A stretch of 64,000 nucleotides of DNA from Nocardia acidivorans NBRC 108247. GTDB taxonomy: Bacteria > Actinomycetota > Actinomycetes > Mycobacteriales > Mycobacteriaceae. The notes under the pieces were generated by a model. It searched no databases, was not told the origin of the DNA, and saw only the letters and a program-made list of their open reading frames with translations. The stretch lies in assembly GCF_001625085.1 (NCBI RefSeq), contig NZ_BDAW01000012.1, positions 62,001 to 126,000 of the forward strand. Reading direction: 5' to 3'. Position numbers and translations under genes: made by a program. Positions 43,086-52,958 of the stretch are shown here, in pieces. Each line of letters begins with the position of its first letter. The first letter of the stretch is position 1.

Positions 43086-44287
43086 TGACGGTCGAGAATG
43101 TAGCCGCCTCGGCGGTGCCGAACGTCATCGCAGCTGCCGAGGCTCGTCCTCCGGCATTGAACAAGGGCGAAGTCTTCGCCTCGTTCGACGTCAACGCGTT
43201 CGAGGTGCCCTCGGCGCACGACGAGGCGTGGCGGTTCACCCCGCTGCGCCGCCTGCGCGGACTGCACGACGGCACCGCCGTTCGTGACGGACAGGCTGTC
43301 GTGGAGGTGTCCTCCGTCGAGGGCGTCACCGTGGAGACCGTCGATCGCACCGACGCGCGCCTCGGCGACGCCGGTATCCCGACCGATCGTGTTGCCGCAC
43401 AGGCGTACTCGGGCTTCGAGCAGGCGACCATCGTGTCCGTCGGCGCGGAAACCGAAGTGGCCGACGCGGTGACGATCACCGTGACCGGTCCGGGCGTGGA
43501 CAAGACCGCCTACGGTCACACCCAGATTCGCCTGGGCAATTTCGCGCACGCCAATGTGGTCATCGACCAGCGTGGCAGCGGAATCTACGCGGAGAACGTG
43601 GAATTCGTGCTCGGCGACAGCGCCAAGCTCAATGTCATCGTCATCCAGGACTGGGCCGACGATGTCGTGCACGCGGTGGCCCATCACGCCAAGCTGGGTC
43701 GCGACGCGATGCTGCGGCACACCAATGTCACCCTCGGCGGCGATCTGGTGCGCCTGACCGCGACCGTGCGCTACGCCGGTCCTGGCGGCGATGCCGAAAT
43801 GCTCGGCGTGTACTTCGCCGATGACGGTCAGCACTTCGAGCAGCGGTTGCTCATGGATCATTCCGAGCCGAACTGCAAGTCCAATGTGCTGTACAAGGGT
43901 GCGCTGCAGGGCGATCCGACCTCGAAGAAGCCCGATGCGCGCACGGTGTGGGTGGGCGATGTGCTCATTCGCGCGGCGGCCGAGGGCACCGAGACCTACG
44001 AGGCCAACCGCAACCTGGTGCTCACCGATGGCGCACGCGCCGATTCGGTGCCGAACCTGGAGATCGAGACCGGCGAGATCGTCGGTGCCGGACATGCCTC
44101 GGCCACCGGGCGTTTCGACGATGAGCAGCTGTTCTACCTGCGCTCGCGCGGTATCCCGGAGGAGGTGGCGCGACGACTGGTCGTGCGCGGCTTCTTCTTC
44201 GAGATCATCTCCAAGATCACGGTCCCCGAGGTTCGGGAGCGGCTCGAGGCGGCCATCGAGGCCGAACTCGCCGCTGTCGGCGCCTGA
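43085..44287 (+). CDS. sufD: Fe-S cluster assembly protein SufD
   Basis: 400 residues, beta-helix core like SufB but lacking its extra N-terminal part. [16 protein letters not shown] near the start and [20 protein letters not shown] plus [12 protein letters not shown] at the end are the family hallmarks. The conserved His of SufD is in [19 protein letters not shown]. It completes the SufBC2D complex and is linked to iron entry. ATG shares one base with the sufB stop. Confidence 0.95.
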   Translation: MTVENVAASAVPNVIAAAEARPPALNKGEVFASFDVNAFEVPSAHDEAWRFTPLRRLRGLHDGTAVRDGQAVVEVSSVEGVTVETVDRTDARLGDAGIPTDRVAAQAYSGFEQATIVSVGAETEVADAVTITVTGPGVDKTAYGHTQIRLGNFAHANVVIDQRGSGIYAENVEFVLGDSAKLNVIVIQDWADDVVHAVAHHAKLGRDAMLRHTNVTLGGDLVRLTATVRYAGPGGDAEMLGVYFADDGQHFEQRLLMDHSEPNCKSNVLYKGALQGDPTSKKPDARTVWVGDVLIRAAAEGTETYEANRNLVLTDGARADSVPNLEIETGEIVGAGHASATGRFDDEQLFYLRSRGIPEEVARRLVVRGFFFEIISKITVPEVRERLEAAIEAELAAVGA

Positions 44288-44324
44288 CACCAACTTCCCC
44301 TCCCTGCAAAGGAATTCGAATTCG

Positions 44325-45095
44325 ATGACCACCCTGGAAATCAAGGACCTGCACGCCGAGGTCGCGAACCCGGACGAGTCCGGCGAGCCCATCAAAATCC
44401 TCAAGGGCGTCAACCTGACCGTGCGCTCGGGTGAGACGCACGCGATCATGGGCCCCAACGGCTCGGGCAAGTCGACGCTGTCCTACGCGATCGCCGGCCA
44501 CCCCAAGTACACCGTGACCTCCGGCTCGATCACCCTCGACGGTGAAGACGTGCTGGAGATGACCGTGGACGAGCGTGCCCGTGCGGGCCTGTTCCTGGCC
44601 ATGCAGTACCCGGTCGAGGTTCCGGGCGTCTCGGTCTCGAACTTCCTGCGCACCGCCGCCACCGCCGTCCGCGGTGAGGCGCCCAAGCTGCGCACCTGGG
44701 TCAAGGAACTCAAGGAGTCCATGTCCGAGCTGGAGATCGAGCCCAGCTTCGTCGAGCGCTCGGTGAACGAGGGCTTCTCCGGCGGTGAGAAGAAGCGTCA
44801 GGAGATCCTGCAGCTGGGTCTGCTCAAGCCGAAGATCGCCATCCTGGACGAGACCGACTCCGGCCTGGACGTCGACGCGCTGCGCATCGTGTCCGAGGGC
44901 GTCAACAAGTACAAGGAGCGGGAGAACGGCGGCATTCTGCTGATCACCCACTACACCCGCATCCTGCGCTACATCGAGCCCGATTTCGTGCACGTGTTCG
45001 TGAACGGCCGCATTGTCGCCGAGGGCGGCAAGGAGCTGGCCGAGGAACTCGACTCGAACGGTTACGTGCGCTTCACCTCCGCTGCTGCTGTTTAG
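44325..45095 (+). CDS. sufC: Fe-S cluster assembly ATPase SufC
   Basis: 256 residues from ATG 44325 (AAAGGA about 10 bases upstream). Walker [21 protein letters not shown], signature [20 protein letters not shown], Walker [19 protein letters not shown] (SufC type, DETDSGLD), and H-loop THYTRIL. It powers conformational change of the SufBC2D scaffold. It is cytosolic despite the ABC fold. 37 bases follow the sufD stop. Confidence 0.96.
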   Translation: MTTLEIKDLHAEVANPDESGEPIKILKGVNLTVRSGETHAIMGPNGSGKSTLSYAIAGHPKYTVTSGSITLDGEDVLEMTVDERARAGLFLAMQYPVEVPGVSVSNFLRTAATAVRGEAPKLRTWVKELKESMSELEIEPSFVERSVNEGFSGGEKKRQEILQLGLLKPKIAILDETDSGLDVDALRIVSEGVNKYKERENGGILLITHYTRILRYIEPDFVHVFVNGRIVAEGGKELAEELDSNGYVRFTSAAAV

Positions 45096-46361
<1,266 letters not shown>

Positions 46362-46364
46362 ATC

Positions 46365-46853
46365 ATGCGCATGGAGCAGATGTACCAGGAAGTGATCCTG
46401 GACCACTACAAGCACCCGCACCACCGCGGCCTTCGCGAGCCGTTCGGTGCGCAGGTGCATCACGTCAACCCGACCTGCGGTGACGAGATCACACTGCGCG
46501 TACAGCTGGACGACAAGGGCGATGTCGCCGATGTGTCCTATGACGGCCAGGGCTGCTCGATCAGCCAGGCCTCCACCTCGGTGCTCACCGATCAGGTCAT
46601 CGGCCTGCCGGTGCAGCAGGCGCTCAAGGTGGTCGACTCGTTCAACGAGATGATCTCCAGCCGCGGCACCCTCGAGGGCGATGAGGACATGATCGGCGAC
46701 GGCATCGCCTTCGCCGGTGTGTCCAAGTACCCGGCGCGGGTCAAATGCGCACTGCTGGGCTGGATGGCGTTCAAGGACGCGGTCGTTCAGATAGCCTCCG
46801 CCGAGGAGACCAAGCTGCCGATGTCGAACGGGGAGAAGAACAACGATGAGTGA
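46365..46853 (+). CDS. sufU: SufU sulphur-transfer protein
   Basis: 162 residues, IscU-like fold with the SufU insertion. Zinc/sulphur ligands Cys are in NPTCGDEI, YDGQGCSISQASTS and ARVKCALLGWMAFKDA. MEQMYQEVILDHYKHPHHRG is the typical N-terminus. It accepts persulphide sulphur from SufS by zinc-ligand exchange. The start may be ATG 46365 or 46371. Its end overlaps sufT by 8 bases. Confidence 0.95.
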   Translation: MRMEQMYQEVILDHYKHPHHRGLREPFGAQVHHVNPTCGDEITLRVQLDDKGDVADVSYDGQGCSISQASTSVLTDQVIGLPVQQALKVVDSFNEMISSRGTLEGDEDMIGDGIAFAGVSKYPARVKCALLGWMAFKDAVVQIASAEETKLPMSNGEKNNDE

Positions 46854-47262
46854 GACCACCGGAACTCCGGCCGACGGCTCGGTGCAGGACACCGCCGTGG
46901 CCGAGACCGCCGAAGCCGTTGCGCCGCAGGCGGAATTGAGCGAAGAGGACGCCAAGTTCCTCGAGGACCTCGAAGAGGCCATGCGCGATGTCGTGGACCC
47001 CGAACTCGGCATCAATGTCGTGGATCTGGGTCTGGTCTACGGTATGCAGGTCGAAGACGGCATCTGCAAGCTCGATATGACCCTGACCTCCCCGGCCTGC
47101 CCGCTCACCGATGTGATCGAGGACCAGTCGCGCAACGCCCTGGTCCGCAGCGGTCTGGTCGAGGATCTGCAGATCAACTGGGTCTGGATGCCGCCGTGGG
47201 GTCCGGACAAGATCACCGACGACGGCCGCGAGCAGCTGCGCGCCCTCGGCTTCACCGTCTAG
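46846..47262 (+). CDS. sufT: SufT / MIP18-family (DUF59) Fe-S maturation factor
   Basis: 138 residues. After a 35-residue Ala/Glu/Thr-rich leader comes the DUF59 domain: EAMRDVVDPELGINVVDLGL, VYGMQVEDGICKLDMTLTSP and ACPL (the conserved Cys), then the C-terminal WMPPWGPDKITDDGREQLRA. SufT proteins help deliver clusters to target proteins. Last gene of the suf operon, followed by a terminator 18 bases after the stop. Confidence 0.92.
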   Translation: MSETTGTPADGSVQDTAVAETAEAVAPQAELSEEDAKFLEDLEEAMRDVVDPELGINVVDLGLVYGMQVEDGICKLDMTLTSPACPLTDVIEDQSRNALVRSGLVEDLQINWVWMPPWGPDKITDDGREQLRALGFTV

Positions 47263-47279
47263 CGGGCACGTCCCGTTGA

Positions 47280-47309
47280 TCACCCCCGCCGGAAATCCGG
47301 TGGGGGTGA
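47280..47309 (+). terminator. suf operon terminator
   Basis: CACCCCCGCCGG (47281-47292) pairs with CCGGTGGGGGTG (47297-47308), 11 of 12 positions, around AAAT. It is flanked by a further T-A pair and followed by GTTCGTT. Placed directly after sufT. Confidence 0.75.
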
Positions 47310-47359
47310 GTTCGTTCCGGGCCTGTCGAAGTCACCGGTGGGGATGGTAGGCATACCGT

Positions 47360-48211
47360 ATGCGGCTTGATGAGTGGATTGCCGGTGGCGAGCACATACG
47401 GCTGGGCGGGCACGACATCTTCCATCGCCAGGACGGTCCGGTCGACGGTCGCCCCGTGACCCTGGTGCACGGCTTCCCGACCTCCTCGCACGATTGGGCT
47501 CCCATCGCGCCCGCACTGGCCGAATCCGGTTGCCGGGTAACCACTCTCGACTTGCTCGGCTTTGGCGCGAGTGCCAAGCCGGTGGGCCACGACTACCGAA
47601 TCACCGAACAGGCATCGATCGTCGAGGAGCTCTGGCAACGCCTCGACATCGACGAAACCGCCCTGGTCTCCCACGACTACGGCGTCTCGGTCGCCCAGGA
47701 ACTGCTGCACCGCAACGCACCCCGCATCACCTCCGCCGCATTCTTCAACGGCGGCCTCTACCCCGACCTGCACCGCCCGATCCGAATCCAGCAACTCCTA
47801 CACGGCCCCGCGGGCTCCCTCCTGCAACACCTCTCCACCGAGCGCATGTACCGCCGATCCCTGAAGGAGGTCTTCGGCCGTCCCGTCAGCGACGCGGACC
47901 TCCATGACATGTGGCTCGCCACCACCATGAATCACGGCAAACGAGTCCAACACCGCCTCCTGCGCTACATAGACGAGCGCCGCGCCCACGCCGATCGCTG
48001 GCGCACCGCCGTCGAAACCTACCCCGGTCCCGTCCAATTCATCTGGGGCCCAGCCGATCCCGTCAGCGGCGCGCACGTCCTACCCCGCCTCCGCGACCGC
48101 CTCCCCAAAGCCCACTTCCTCATCCTCGACCAGGCCCCACCCACCGGCCACTACCCCCAAGTCGAGAACCCCACCCCGGTAGCCGAGGCCCTGGTCACCT
48201 TCCTGCGCTGA
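47360..48211 (+). CDS. alpha/beta hydrolase, haloalkane dehalogenase / epoxide hydrolase type
   Basis: 283 residues. The nucleophile is an Asp (D106 in ALVSHDYGVSVAQELL), which marks dehalogenases and epoxide hydrolases rather than esterases. The oxyanion strand is TLVHGFPTSSHDW, and an acid (FIWGPADPVSG) and His (PTGHYPQVENP) complete the triad. Cap-domain tyrosines of epoxide hydrolases are not obvious, so it may be dehalogenase-like or a MEST-like hydrolase. It is separate from the suf operon by a terminator. Confidence 0.82.
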   Translation: MRLDEWIAGGEHIRLGGHDIFHRQDGPVDGRPVTLVHGFPTSSHDWAPIAPALAESGCRVTTLDLLGFGASAKPVGHDYRITEQASIVEELWQRLDIDETALVSHDYGVSVAQELLHRNAPRITSAAFFNGGLYPDLHRPIRIQQLLHGPAGSLLQHLSTERMYRRSLKEVFGRPVSDADLHDMWLATTMNHGKRVQHRLLRYIDERRAHADRWRTAVETYPGPVQFIWGPADPVSGAHVLPRLRDRLPKAHFLILDQAPPTGHYPQVENPTPVAEALVTFLR

Positions 48212-48215
48212 CTAT

Positions 48216-48605
48216 TCACCGGTGGGTGACTACGGTCAGGGTGCCGTTGCGGTTGGTGATGTAGGCGGTGTGGGTAGTGGGGTCGGCCGCTGTGGCTGTG
48301 GCCGTGCCGTCGATGGGAACTGTGCCTGTCACCATCGCTTTGGCGGTGTGGATGATGGAGACGGTCGTGTCGCCGGCGTCGATGACGTATGCCGTGTGAT
48401 TGACCGAGTCGACGGCGATCCATTTCGGTTTGCTGCCGACTGGGATTGTGTTCTTCACGGTGAGTGTCGCGGGATCGACCACGAGCACGGCGGCAATGGG
48501 ACCGTCGGAGCGGAAGTGTCACGTATCAGCATGGTCGAGGTGTAAATGAGATGGGTGTCGGGGTCGACGGCCAAGCTTGCCGGATCGGCGGTAACGGGAA
48601 GCCAC
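48216..48605 (-). pseudogene. YncE-like beta-propeller fragment
   Basis: The minus strand reads repeated blades of the YncE/surface-layer propeller type: SLAVDPDTHLIYTSTM, then after a frameshift near 48490-48510 VLVVDPATLTVKNTIPVGSK, PKWIAVDSVNHTAYVIDAGD, TTVSIIHT and TATAADPTTHTAYITNRNGT, ending at TGA 48218. Only three to four of the usual seven blades remain and no start or signal peptide is present. It directly follows the desaturase on the same strand. Confidence 0.65.
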
Positions 48606-48654
48606 CCACCTTTGCGCGGGCACGGGTTTTCCAGTGCAGGCCGAACCTCGAAGG

Positions 48655-49722
48655 CTAGTCGGGGGTCGCGGTTCGGTGTTGTTCGCGCAGGGGTGCGCCG
48701 ACGCGGTGGAGGTGTTCGAGGGCTTCGCGGTAGGAGGAGATGAGGCCGGTTTCGTGGTACGGCACACCGATTTCGGCGCAGAAGTCGCGGACGATCGGGC
48801 GGGCGCGGCGCAGGTTCGGGGTGGGCATGCTCGGGAACAGGTGATGTTCGATCTGGTAGTTGAGGCCGCCGAGGGCGACGTCCGTCAGCAGGCCGCCTCG
48901 CACATTGCGTGAGGTCAGGACTTGGCGGCGAAGGTAATCGGGGCGGGCGTCGCCGGTCAGGGTCGGCATGCCCTTGTGGTTCGGGGCGAAGATGCAGCCC
49001 ATGTACAGGCCGAACAAGCCCTGGTGGACGGCGATGAACGCGAAGGCTTTATCGGCGGGCAGCACCGCGAATAGGGCGGTCAGGTAGAGGGCGAAATGGC
49101 CGAACAGCAGTGCGCCCTCGACACCGCGACGCTTCACCGAACGATTCTTCAGCGCCCGCACGCCCGCCACATGGAGATTCAGCCCCTCCAACAGCAGCAG
49201 CGGGAAGAACAGGAACGCCTGCGCCCGCCCGATGAGCCGAGCCGGACCGCGACTGGACCGCGCCTGCCGCTGCGACCACACCAGAAGGTCCGGTGCGACA
49301 TCGGGATCCAGCTCCTCATGATTCGGATTCGCGTGATGCCGAGTGTGTTTGTCCTGCCACCACCCGTACCCCAGCCCGATCCCGAGATTGCCGACCACCC
49401 GCCCCATCAGCTCGGTAGGCCGCCGCAACCGGAAGACCTGCCGATGCGCGACATCGTGCATGACCAGCGCGACCTGCGCGAACACCACCGCCATCGACCC
49501 GGCCACGACCAACGTCCACCACGAATCGCCGATGAGCGGAAACGCCCCCCACCCACCCGCGAACGCGGCTCCGACAAGCCCGAGCCGCACCGCGTAATAG
49601 ACCGGCCGCCGCCCCATCAACCCGGCCTCGGAGACCCGCCGCAACAGCCGCGGATAATCCCCGCCCTCCCCCCGGCGCGGTGATGGTGGAGCAGACTCGG
49701 GAACCAGCGCAGGTGTCGTCAT
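48655..49722 (-). CDS. membrane fatty acid desaturase (DesA3-like)
   Basis: 355 residues. Three di-iron His boxes: HDVAH 89-93, HTRHH 126-130 and QIEHH 290-294. Membrane segments lie near 46-60, 70-88, 180-200 and 215-240. The QxxHH third box is the form of front-end and acyl-CoA/acyl-lipid desaturases, including mycobacterial DesA3. It introduces a double bond into an acyl chain using O2 and reduced ferredoxin or an oxidoreductase; no reductase partner is adjacent. Regiospecificity not determined. Confidence 0.9.
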   Translation of the reverse strand: MTTPALVPESAPPSPRRGEGGDYPRLLRRVSEAGLMGRRPVYYAVRLGLVGAAFAGGWGAFPLIGDSWWTLVVAGSMAVVFAQVALVMHDVAHRQVFRLRRPTELMGRVVGNLGIGLGYGWWQDKHTRHHANPNHEELDPDVAPDLLVWSQRQARSSRGPARLIGRAQAFLFFPLLLLEGLNLHVAGVRALKNRSVKRRGVEGALLFGHFALYLTALFAVLPADKAFAFIAVHQGLFGLYMGCIFAPNHKGMPTLTGDARPDYLRRQVLTSRNVRGGLLTDVALGGLNYQIEHHLFPSMPTPNLRRARPIVRDFCAEIGVPYHETGLISSYREALEHLHRVGAPLREQHRTATPD

Positions 49723-49797
49723 ATCCCGAAGCTATCGGCGGATTTCTCGTTCGTTGTAATCCCTTGGTATGACAGGGAATAGCACCGTGGTGTGATA

Positions 49798-50166
49798 TCA
49801 GCCGTGCGCCGTCGGATCCATGTGGGCGAGCACATTGATCACCGTGCCCCCGGGATCCTCGACGAAGAAGCGTCGCACACCCCAGGGCTCGTCGGTGAGC
49901 GGGTACACGATCTTCGCCCCGCGCCGCACGGCTTCGGCATGGGCCGCGTCGACGAGCCTCGGATCACCCACGTCGATACCGAATCGCGGTGTCGGAGTTT
50001 CGGTTCCGGGCGCGAGCACGATGACCTGCGCCGCCGGATTGCCCGGCGCGCGCAGCCCGAGCACGGGACTGCGCATGGCGACCTCGAGCCCGAAGACGCC
50101 GGAGTAGAACGCCGCGAAGGCCGCCGGATCATCACCGTCGATATAGGGGTGGATGCGTTCGATCAT
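49798..50166 (-). CDS. VOC (glyoxalase/bleomycin resistance) family protein
   Basis: 122 residues from ATG 50166. One vicinal-oxygen-chelate domain: RIHPYIDGDDPAAFAAFYSG, VFGLEVAMRSP, RFGIDVGDPRLVDAAHAEAV, then GVRRFFVEDPGGTVINVLAH. The DPGGTVINVLAH end supplies the usual metal-ligand or equivalent position. Such single-domain proteins act as dimers with diverse small substrates. Monocistronic; divergent from the DUF7691 gene. Confidence 0.82.
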   Translation of the reverse strand: MIERIHPYIDGDDPAAFAAFYSGVFGLEVAMRSPVLGLRAPGNPAAQVIVLAPGTETPTPRFGIDVGDPRLVDAAHAEAVRRGAKIVYPLTDEPWGVRRFFVEDPGGTVINVLAHMDPTAHG

Positions 50167-50331
50167 CCGATGATCATGACGGTGCACACCTGCGAACCGC
50201 TTGTACGAATCGGAACAACGGGGGTGGAGTGCACTCCAAGTCGACTTTCGTCATCGAGATCGCGGGATGAGAGTGCGGGCGGAATTCGGCCGGTGCTGTT
50301 AGGGTGTGCCGGTCGCGCCGGAAGGGGAGTC

Positions 50332-50907
50332 TTGTCGTACATCGTGAGCCCGTATGCCGTTGACCTGGACGGGATTCGGCTGGTCGGGTCCTATGGGCAG
50401 GAGTTTTCCGATGCGGTGGTGCGGTCCACGCCGCAGCATGTGCTGGATCGGCTGGACGAGGCCGAGGAACTCGGGCTCACCCCGCGCGATGTGATGCGCC
50501 AGCTCTTGGTGGGCGAGCCGATGGATCCGGATTTCGGCCCAACCTACGGCCATGCGCTCGAGGTGCTGTGCTATCACGCGGGAACCCTGCTGGACAATGC
50601 GCACTGGGCCGGGATGCGGTTCCGGTATTTCTCGATGGTGGAGCAGGCGCTCGCCGATATCGGGGTGGAATTCGATCCGGCGCAGTTGGTGCTGGGCGGT
50701 GCGCCCATCGATCTGCCGCCCATCGACGATTTCCCGAGTATCGGATTCGTGGAGAATTACCGAATCGATGCCATGGCAGACACTTTGAACGCGGTCGAGT
50801 TGGATCGCCTCACCGATGACGCCATTCGCGGTTCGGTCGCCCAGATGCGCGAATGGGCGCGCACCTGCCAGGCCGAGGGTCTCGGCCTGGTGTGCTTCTA
50901 CTACTGA
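50332..50907 (+). CDS. DUF7691-like hypothetical protein
   Basis: 191 residues from TTG 50332, supported by AAGGGGAG about 3-5 bases upstream. Recognisable blocks: YIVSPYAVDLDGIRLVGSYG, GPTYGHALEVLCYHAGTLLD, IDLPPIDDFPSIGFVENYRI and VAQMREWARTCQAEGLGLVC. I place it in the uncharacterised DUF7691 family with moderate confidence. It is soluble with no signal. Converges on the next gene with one base between the stops, an arrangement without room for a terminator. Confidence 0.65.
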   Translation: MSYIVSPYAVDLDGIRLVGSYGQEFSDAVVRSTPQHVLDRLDEAEELGLTPRDVMRQLLVGEPMDPDFGPTYGHALEVLCYHAGTLLDNAHWAGMRFRYFSMVEQALADIGVEFDPAQLVLGGAPIDLPPIDDFPSIGFVENYRIDAMADTLNAVELDRLTDDAIRGSVAQMREWARTCQAEGLGLVCFYY

Positions 50908-50908
50908 C

Positions 50909-51535
50909 TCAGGGTCGTTTGGTCCAGAAGAGCTTGTCGAGGTTCTCGCGCCGCCCGTCGGCCCAATCCCACATGTAATCGGCTATGCGCGCGGGATTGT
51001 CGAGGGTGGTGCTGAACATATGCCCGCCCTCGCGATACTCCAGCAGGTAGGAGTCGGCCCCCTGGCGCAGCGTCTGGATGAAGGTGTCCTGATCGCCCGG
51101 CTCCTGGACGATCAGGAACGGCGTCCGCGCCAGCTTCGCCAATTCCGGTATCCAGGAATGCAGTTGGCGTTCGGTGAGCACATCGAAGTAGCGCTGGCCG
51201 CCGAGATTGACCCGCATCCGTCGCATCTCCGGCGTGCCCAGGCTACCGTCGCGCGAATCGTAGAGCGCGAATTCGGTTCCGGCGATGAGCTCTTCGATCC
51301 ACAGCAGCGCCCGCCAGGCGGCGTGCTCGGGCACCATGACCCGCACGCACTCACCCACCGCGGCCAGCGTGATACGCCCGTTCCATACCGGGATCTCGGT
51401 ATTCCAGCGCCACAACCCGGCCAGTACCGGTCCCAGACTCACCGCCGGTATGCCGTCACTGGCCGCCACATAGTCTTCGACCTCAGCGGCCGACGCGACG
51501 GAATCTGCCGGTAGCACGACGAATTCGCAACTCAC
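50909..51535 (-). CDS. hypothetical soluble protein, about 208 aa
   Basis: Mixed alpha/beta protein with no signal peptide: SCEFVVLPADSVASAAEVED, IPVWNGRITLAAVGECVRVM, GGQRYFDVLTERQLHSWIPE, REGGHMFSTTLDNPARIADY. Tryptophan-rich like several immunity-type proteins, but no family was recognised. The stop nearly touches that of the DUF7691 gene, so the two mRNAs would overlap. It is divergent from the LexA-type gene with about 90 bp between. Confidence 0.6.
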   Translation of the reverse strand: MSCEFVVLPADSVASAAEVEDYVAASDGIPAVSLGPVLAGLWRWNTEIPVWNGRITLAAVGECVRVMVPEHAAWRALLWIEELIAGTEFALYDSRDGSLGTPEMRRMRVNLGGQRYFDVLTERQLHSWIPELAKLARTPFLIVQEPGDQDTFIQTLRQGADSYLLEYREGGHMFSTTLDNPARIADYMWDWADGRRENLDKLFWTKRP

Positions 51536-51611
51536 CCGACCAACCTAATCCACGGCGGCGACACACGCGGACCGTTGGCCGCAGTCGGCGAGCAACCGCC
51601 GCGCCACACCG

Positions 51612-51617
51612 TAGGAT
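51612..51617 (+). promoter_or_regulatory. -10 box of a leaderless promoter for the LexA-type gene
   Basis: TAGGAT at 51612-51617 stands six bases before the GTG at 51624, the usual distance to a transcription start, so the mRNA should begin at the start codon. No SOS-box of the GAAC-N4-GTTC form was found in the 90-bp upstream region. Confidence 0.55.
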
Positions 51618-51623
51618 GCCCGG

Positions 51624-52289
51624 GTGACCGGATACGACGACTTCGACGGGTTCGCCCACCTCGACACCTCCACCCTGCCGCCGCGCCAGCAGCAGATTCT
51701 GTGCACGATCCGCGATTGGGTGCAGCGGCACGGGTATTCGCCCAGCAGTCGCGAGATCGGCGAGGCGGTCGGACTCAAGTCCGGTTCGTCGGTATCGAAA
51801 CATTTGAAGGCCCTGGAGGATCGCGGATTCCTCACTCGCGGTGAATCGGTCACCCGGCCGATGGATGTGCGGCTGTTCCTGGCCGAGTCCACGGGGTCGC
51901 GGCAGCAGTCCGGCAATTCGGTTCCGGTCCCGGTGGTCGGTGATATCGCGGCCGGTACCCCGATCCTGGCCGAACAGCACACCGACGATGTGCTCTCGCT
52001 ACCGCGCGAATTGGTCGGTCGCGGCACCGTCTTCGGTCTGCGTGTACGCGGTGATTCGATGATCGACGCGGCCATCTGCGATGGCGACATCGTGGTGATC
52101 CGGCAGGAGAGCGAGGCGCACTCCGGGGAAATCGTGGCCGCGATGATCGATGGTGAAGCCACCGTCAAGGTCTATCGCCGGCGCAACGGCCATGTGTATC
52201 TGGAACCGCGCAACCCCGCCTACGACGTGATCGACGGTGACAAGGCCGTGGTGCTCGGAAAAGTTGTCTCTGTTATGCGCCGGGTGTGA
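51624..52289 (+). CDS. LexA-family SOS repressor
   Basis: 221 residues. Winged helix: RQQQILCTIRDWVQRHGYSP, SSREIGEAVGLKSGSSVSKH. Cleavage site A110-G111 in VVGDIAAGTPILAE. Catalytic Ser145 (RVRGDSMID) and Lys182 (ATVKVYRR) are both present, so RecA-induced self-cleavage should work. The recognition helix (KSGSSVSKHLKALEDRG) differs from the TSTSSVAHQL form common in actinobacterial LexA, and the usual LexA neighbours (LysM protein, nrdR) are absent. It may therefore be a second LexA paralogue with its own sites. No symbol is given for that reason. Confidence 0.85.
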   Translation: MTGYDDFDGFAHLDTSTLPPRQQQILCTIRDWVQRHGYSPSSREIGEAVGLKSGSSVSKHLKALEDRGFLTRGESVTRPMDVRLFLAESTGSRQQSGNSVPVPVVGDIAAGTPILAEQHTDDVLSLPRELVGRGTVFGLRVRGDSMIDAAICDGDIVVIRQESEAHSGEIVAAMIDGEATVKVYRRRNGHVYLEPRNPAYDVIDGDKAVVLGKVVSVMRRV

Positions 52290-52376
52290 TTCCGTCCGAA
52301 AAGACTGGATTGGACAATGCGCAGTCGCTCGACAAGGATTCGACCCGTTCCAACAATTCATCACGGGGAGTATCGA

Positions 52377-52832
52377 ATGTCGTTGCTGCGCAAGGCCGGA
52401 ATGGGCCTCGCCATCACCTCGATGGCCGCGATGGGCGTCATGGCCGCCGGTCCCGCCAATGCGGCGGAAGACCAGCCGGGATTCACGGCCACCTCCGGTG
52501 ATCTGTACGGCGCCCTGGCGCTGTCGCGGAGCACCGGAAATGTCGCATACGCGGTCAATTATGGCAGTTGGGGCGGTGCCGACGGCGCCGCCGTCAACAA
52601 GTGCGGTGGCGGCGACTGCGAGGTCGTCGTGCACTTCGCCAATGCGTGCGGCGCTGTCGCACAGGGCGCCGACACCCGCTTCGGCTGGGCGTGGGCGGCC
52701 ACCAAGGTCGATGCGGAGAAGGGTGCGATCGACGTGCTGGGCAACAGCGCGCCGAAGTTCCCCGATGTCGGTTCCGCCTCGCCGCGTTCGGCGAAGGTGA
52801 TCCTGTCGGCGTGCACCGATAACGCGCGCTGA
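52377..52832 (+). CDS. secreted DUF4189 protein
   Basis: 151 residues from ATG 52377 (GGGGAG about 6 bases upstream). Signal peptide: MSLLRKAGMGLAITSMAAMG followed by AGPANA-AE, cleavage near residue 30. Mature domain follows the DUF4189 pattern: DLYGALALSRSTGNVAYAVN, CGGGDCEVVVHFANACGAVA, RFGWAWAATK. Four Cys probably form two disulphides. DUF4189 proteins are secreted, common in Nocardia and related genera, and uncharacterised. A terminator follows. Confidence 0.85.
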   Translation: MSLLRKAGMGLAITSMAAMGVMAAGPANAAEDQPGFTATSGDLYGALALSRSTGNVAYAVNYGSWGGADGAAVNKCGGGDCEVVVHFANACGAVAQGADTRFGWAWAATKVDAEKGAIDVLGNSAPKFPDVGSASPRSAKVILSACTDNAR

Positions 52833-52868
52833 TTCCGCCGGGACCGCGCTGATCCAGCGCGATCAACT

Positions 52869-52910
52869 GTGCGTCGTGCCGGATTCCTCCGGTACGGCGC
52901 ACTTTTGTTT
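52869..52910 (+). terminator. rho-independent terminator after the DUF4189 gene
   Basis: 15-bp stem from 52869-52883 with 52888-52902 (two wobble positions), TTCC loop, then TTTTGTTT. It ends the DUF4189 transcript. It also argues against starting the next gene at the in-frame codon at 52869. Confidence 0.8.
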
Positions 52911-52958
52911 GCCGGACCCATTTCCCAGCAACACGCCCATCGCGCCGGAGATGATTTC

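Noticed and set aside
50909-51535. Possible toxin-immunity pair formed by the converging genes at 50332 and 50909
   Set aside because: Converging orientation and lack of recognisable toxin or immunity motifs do not support a pair.
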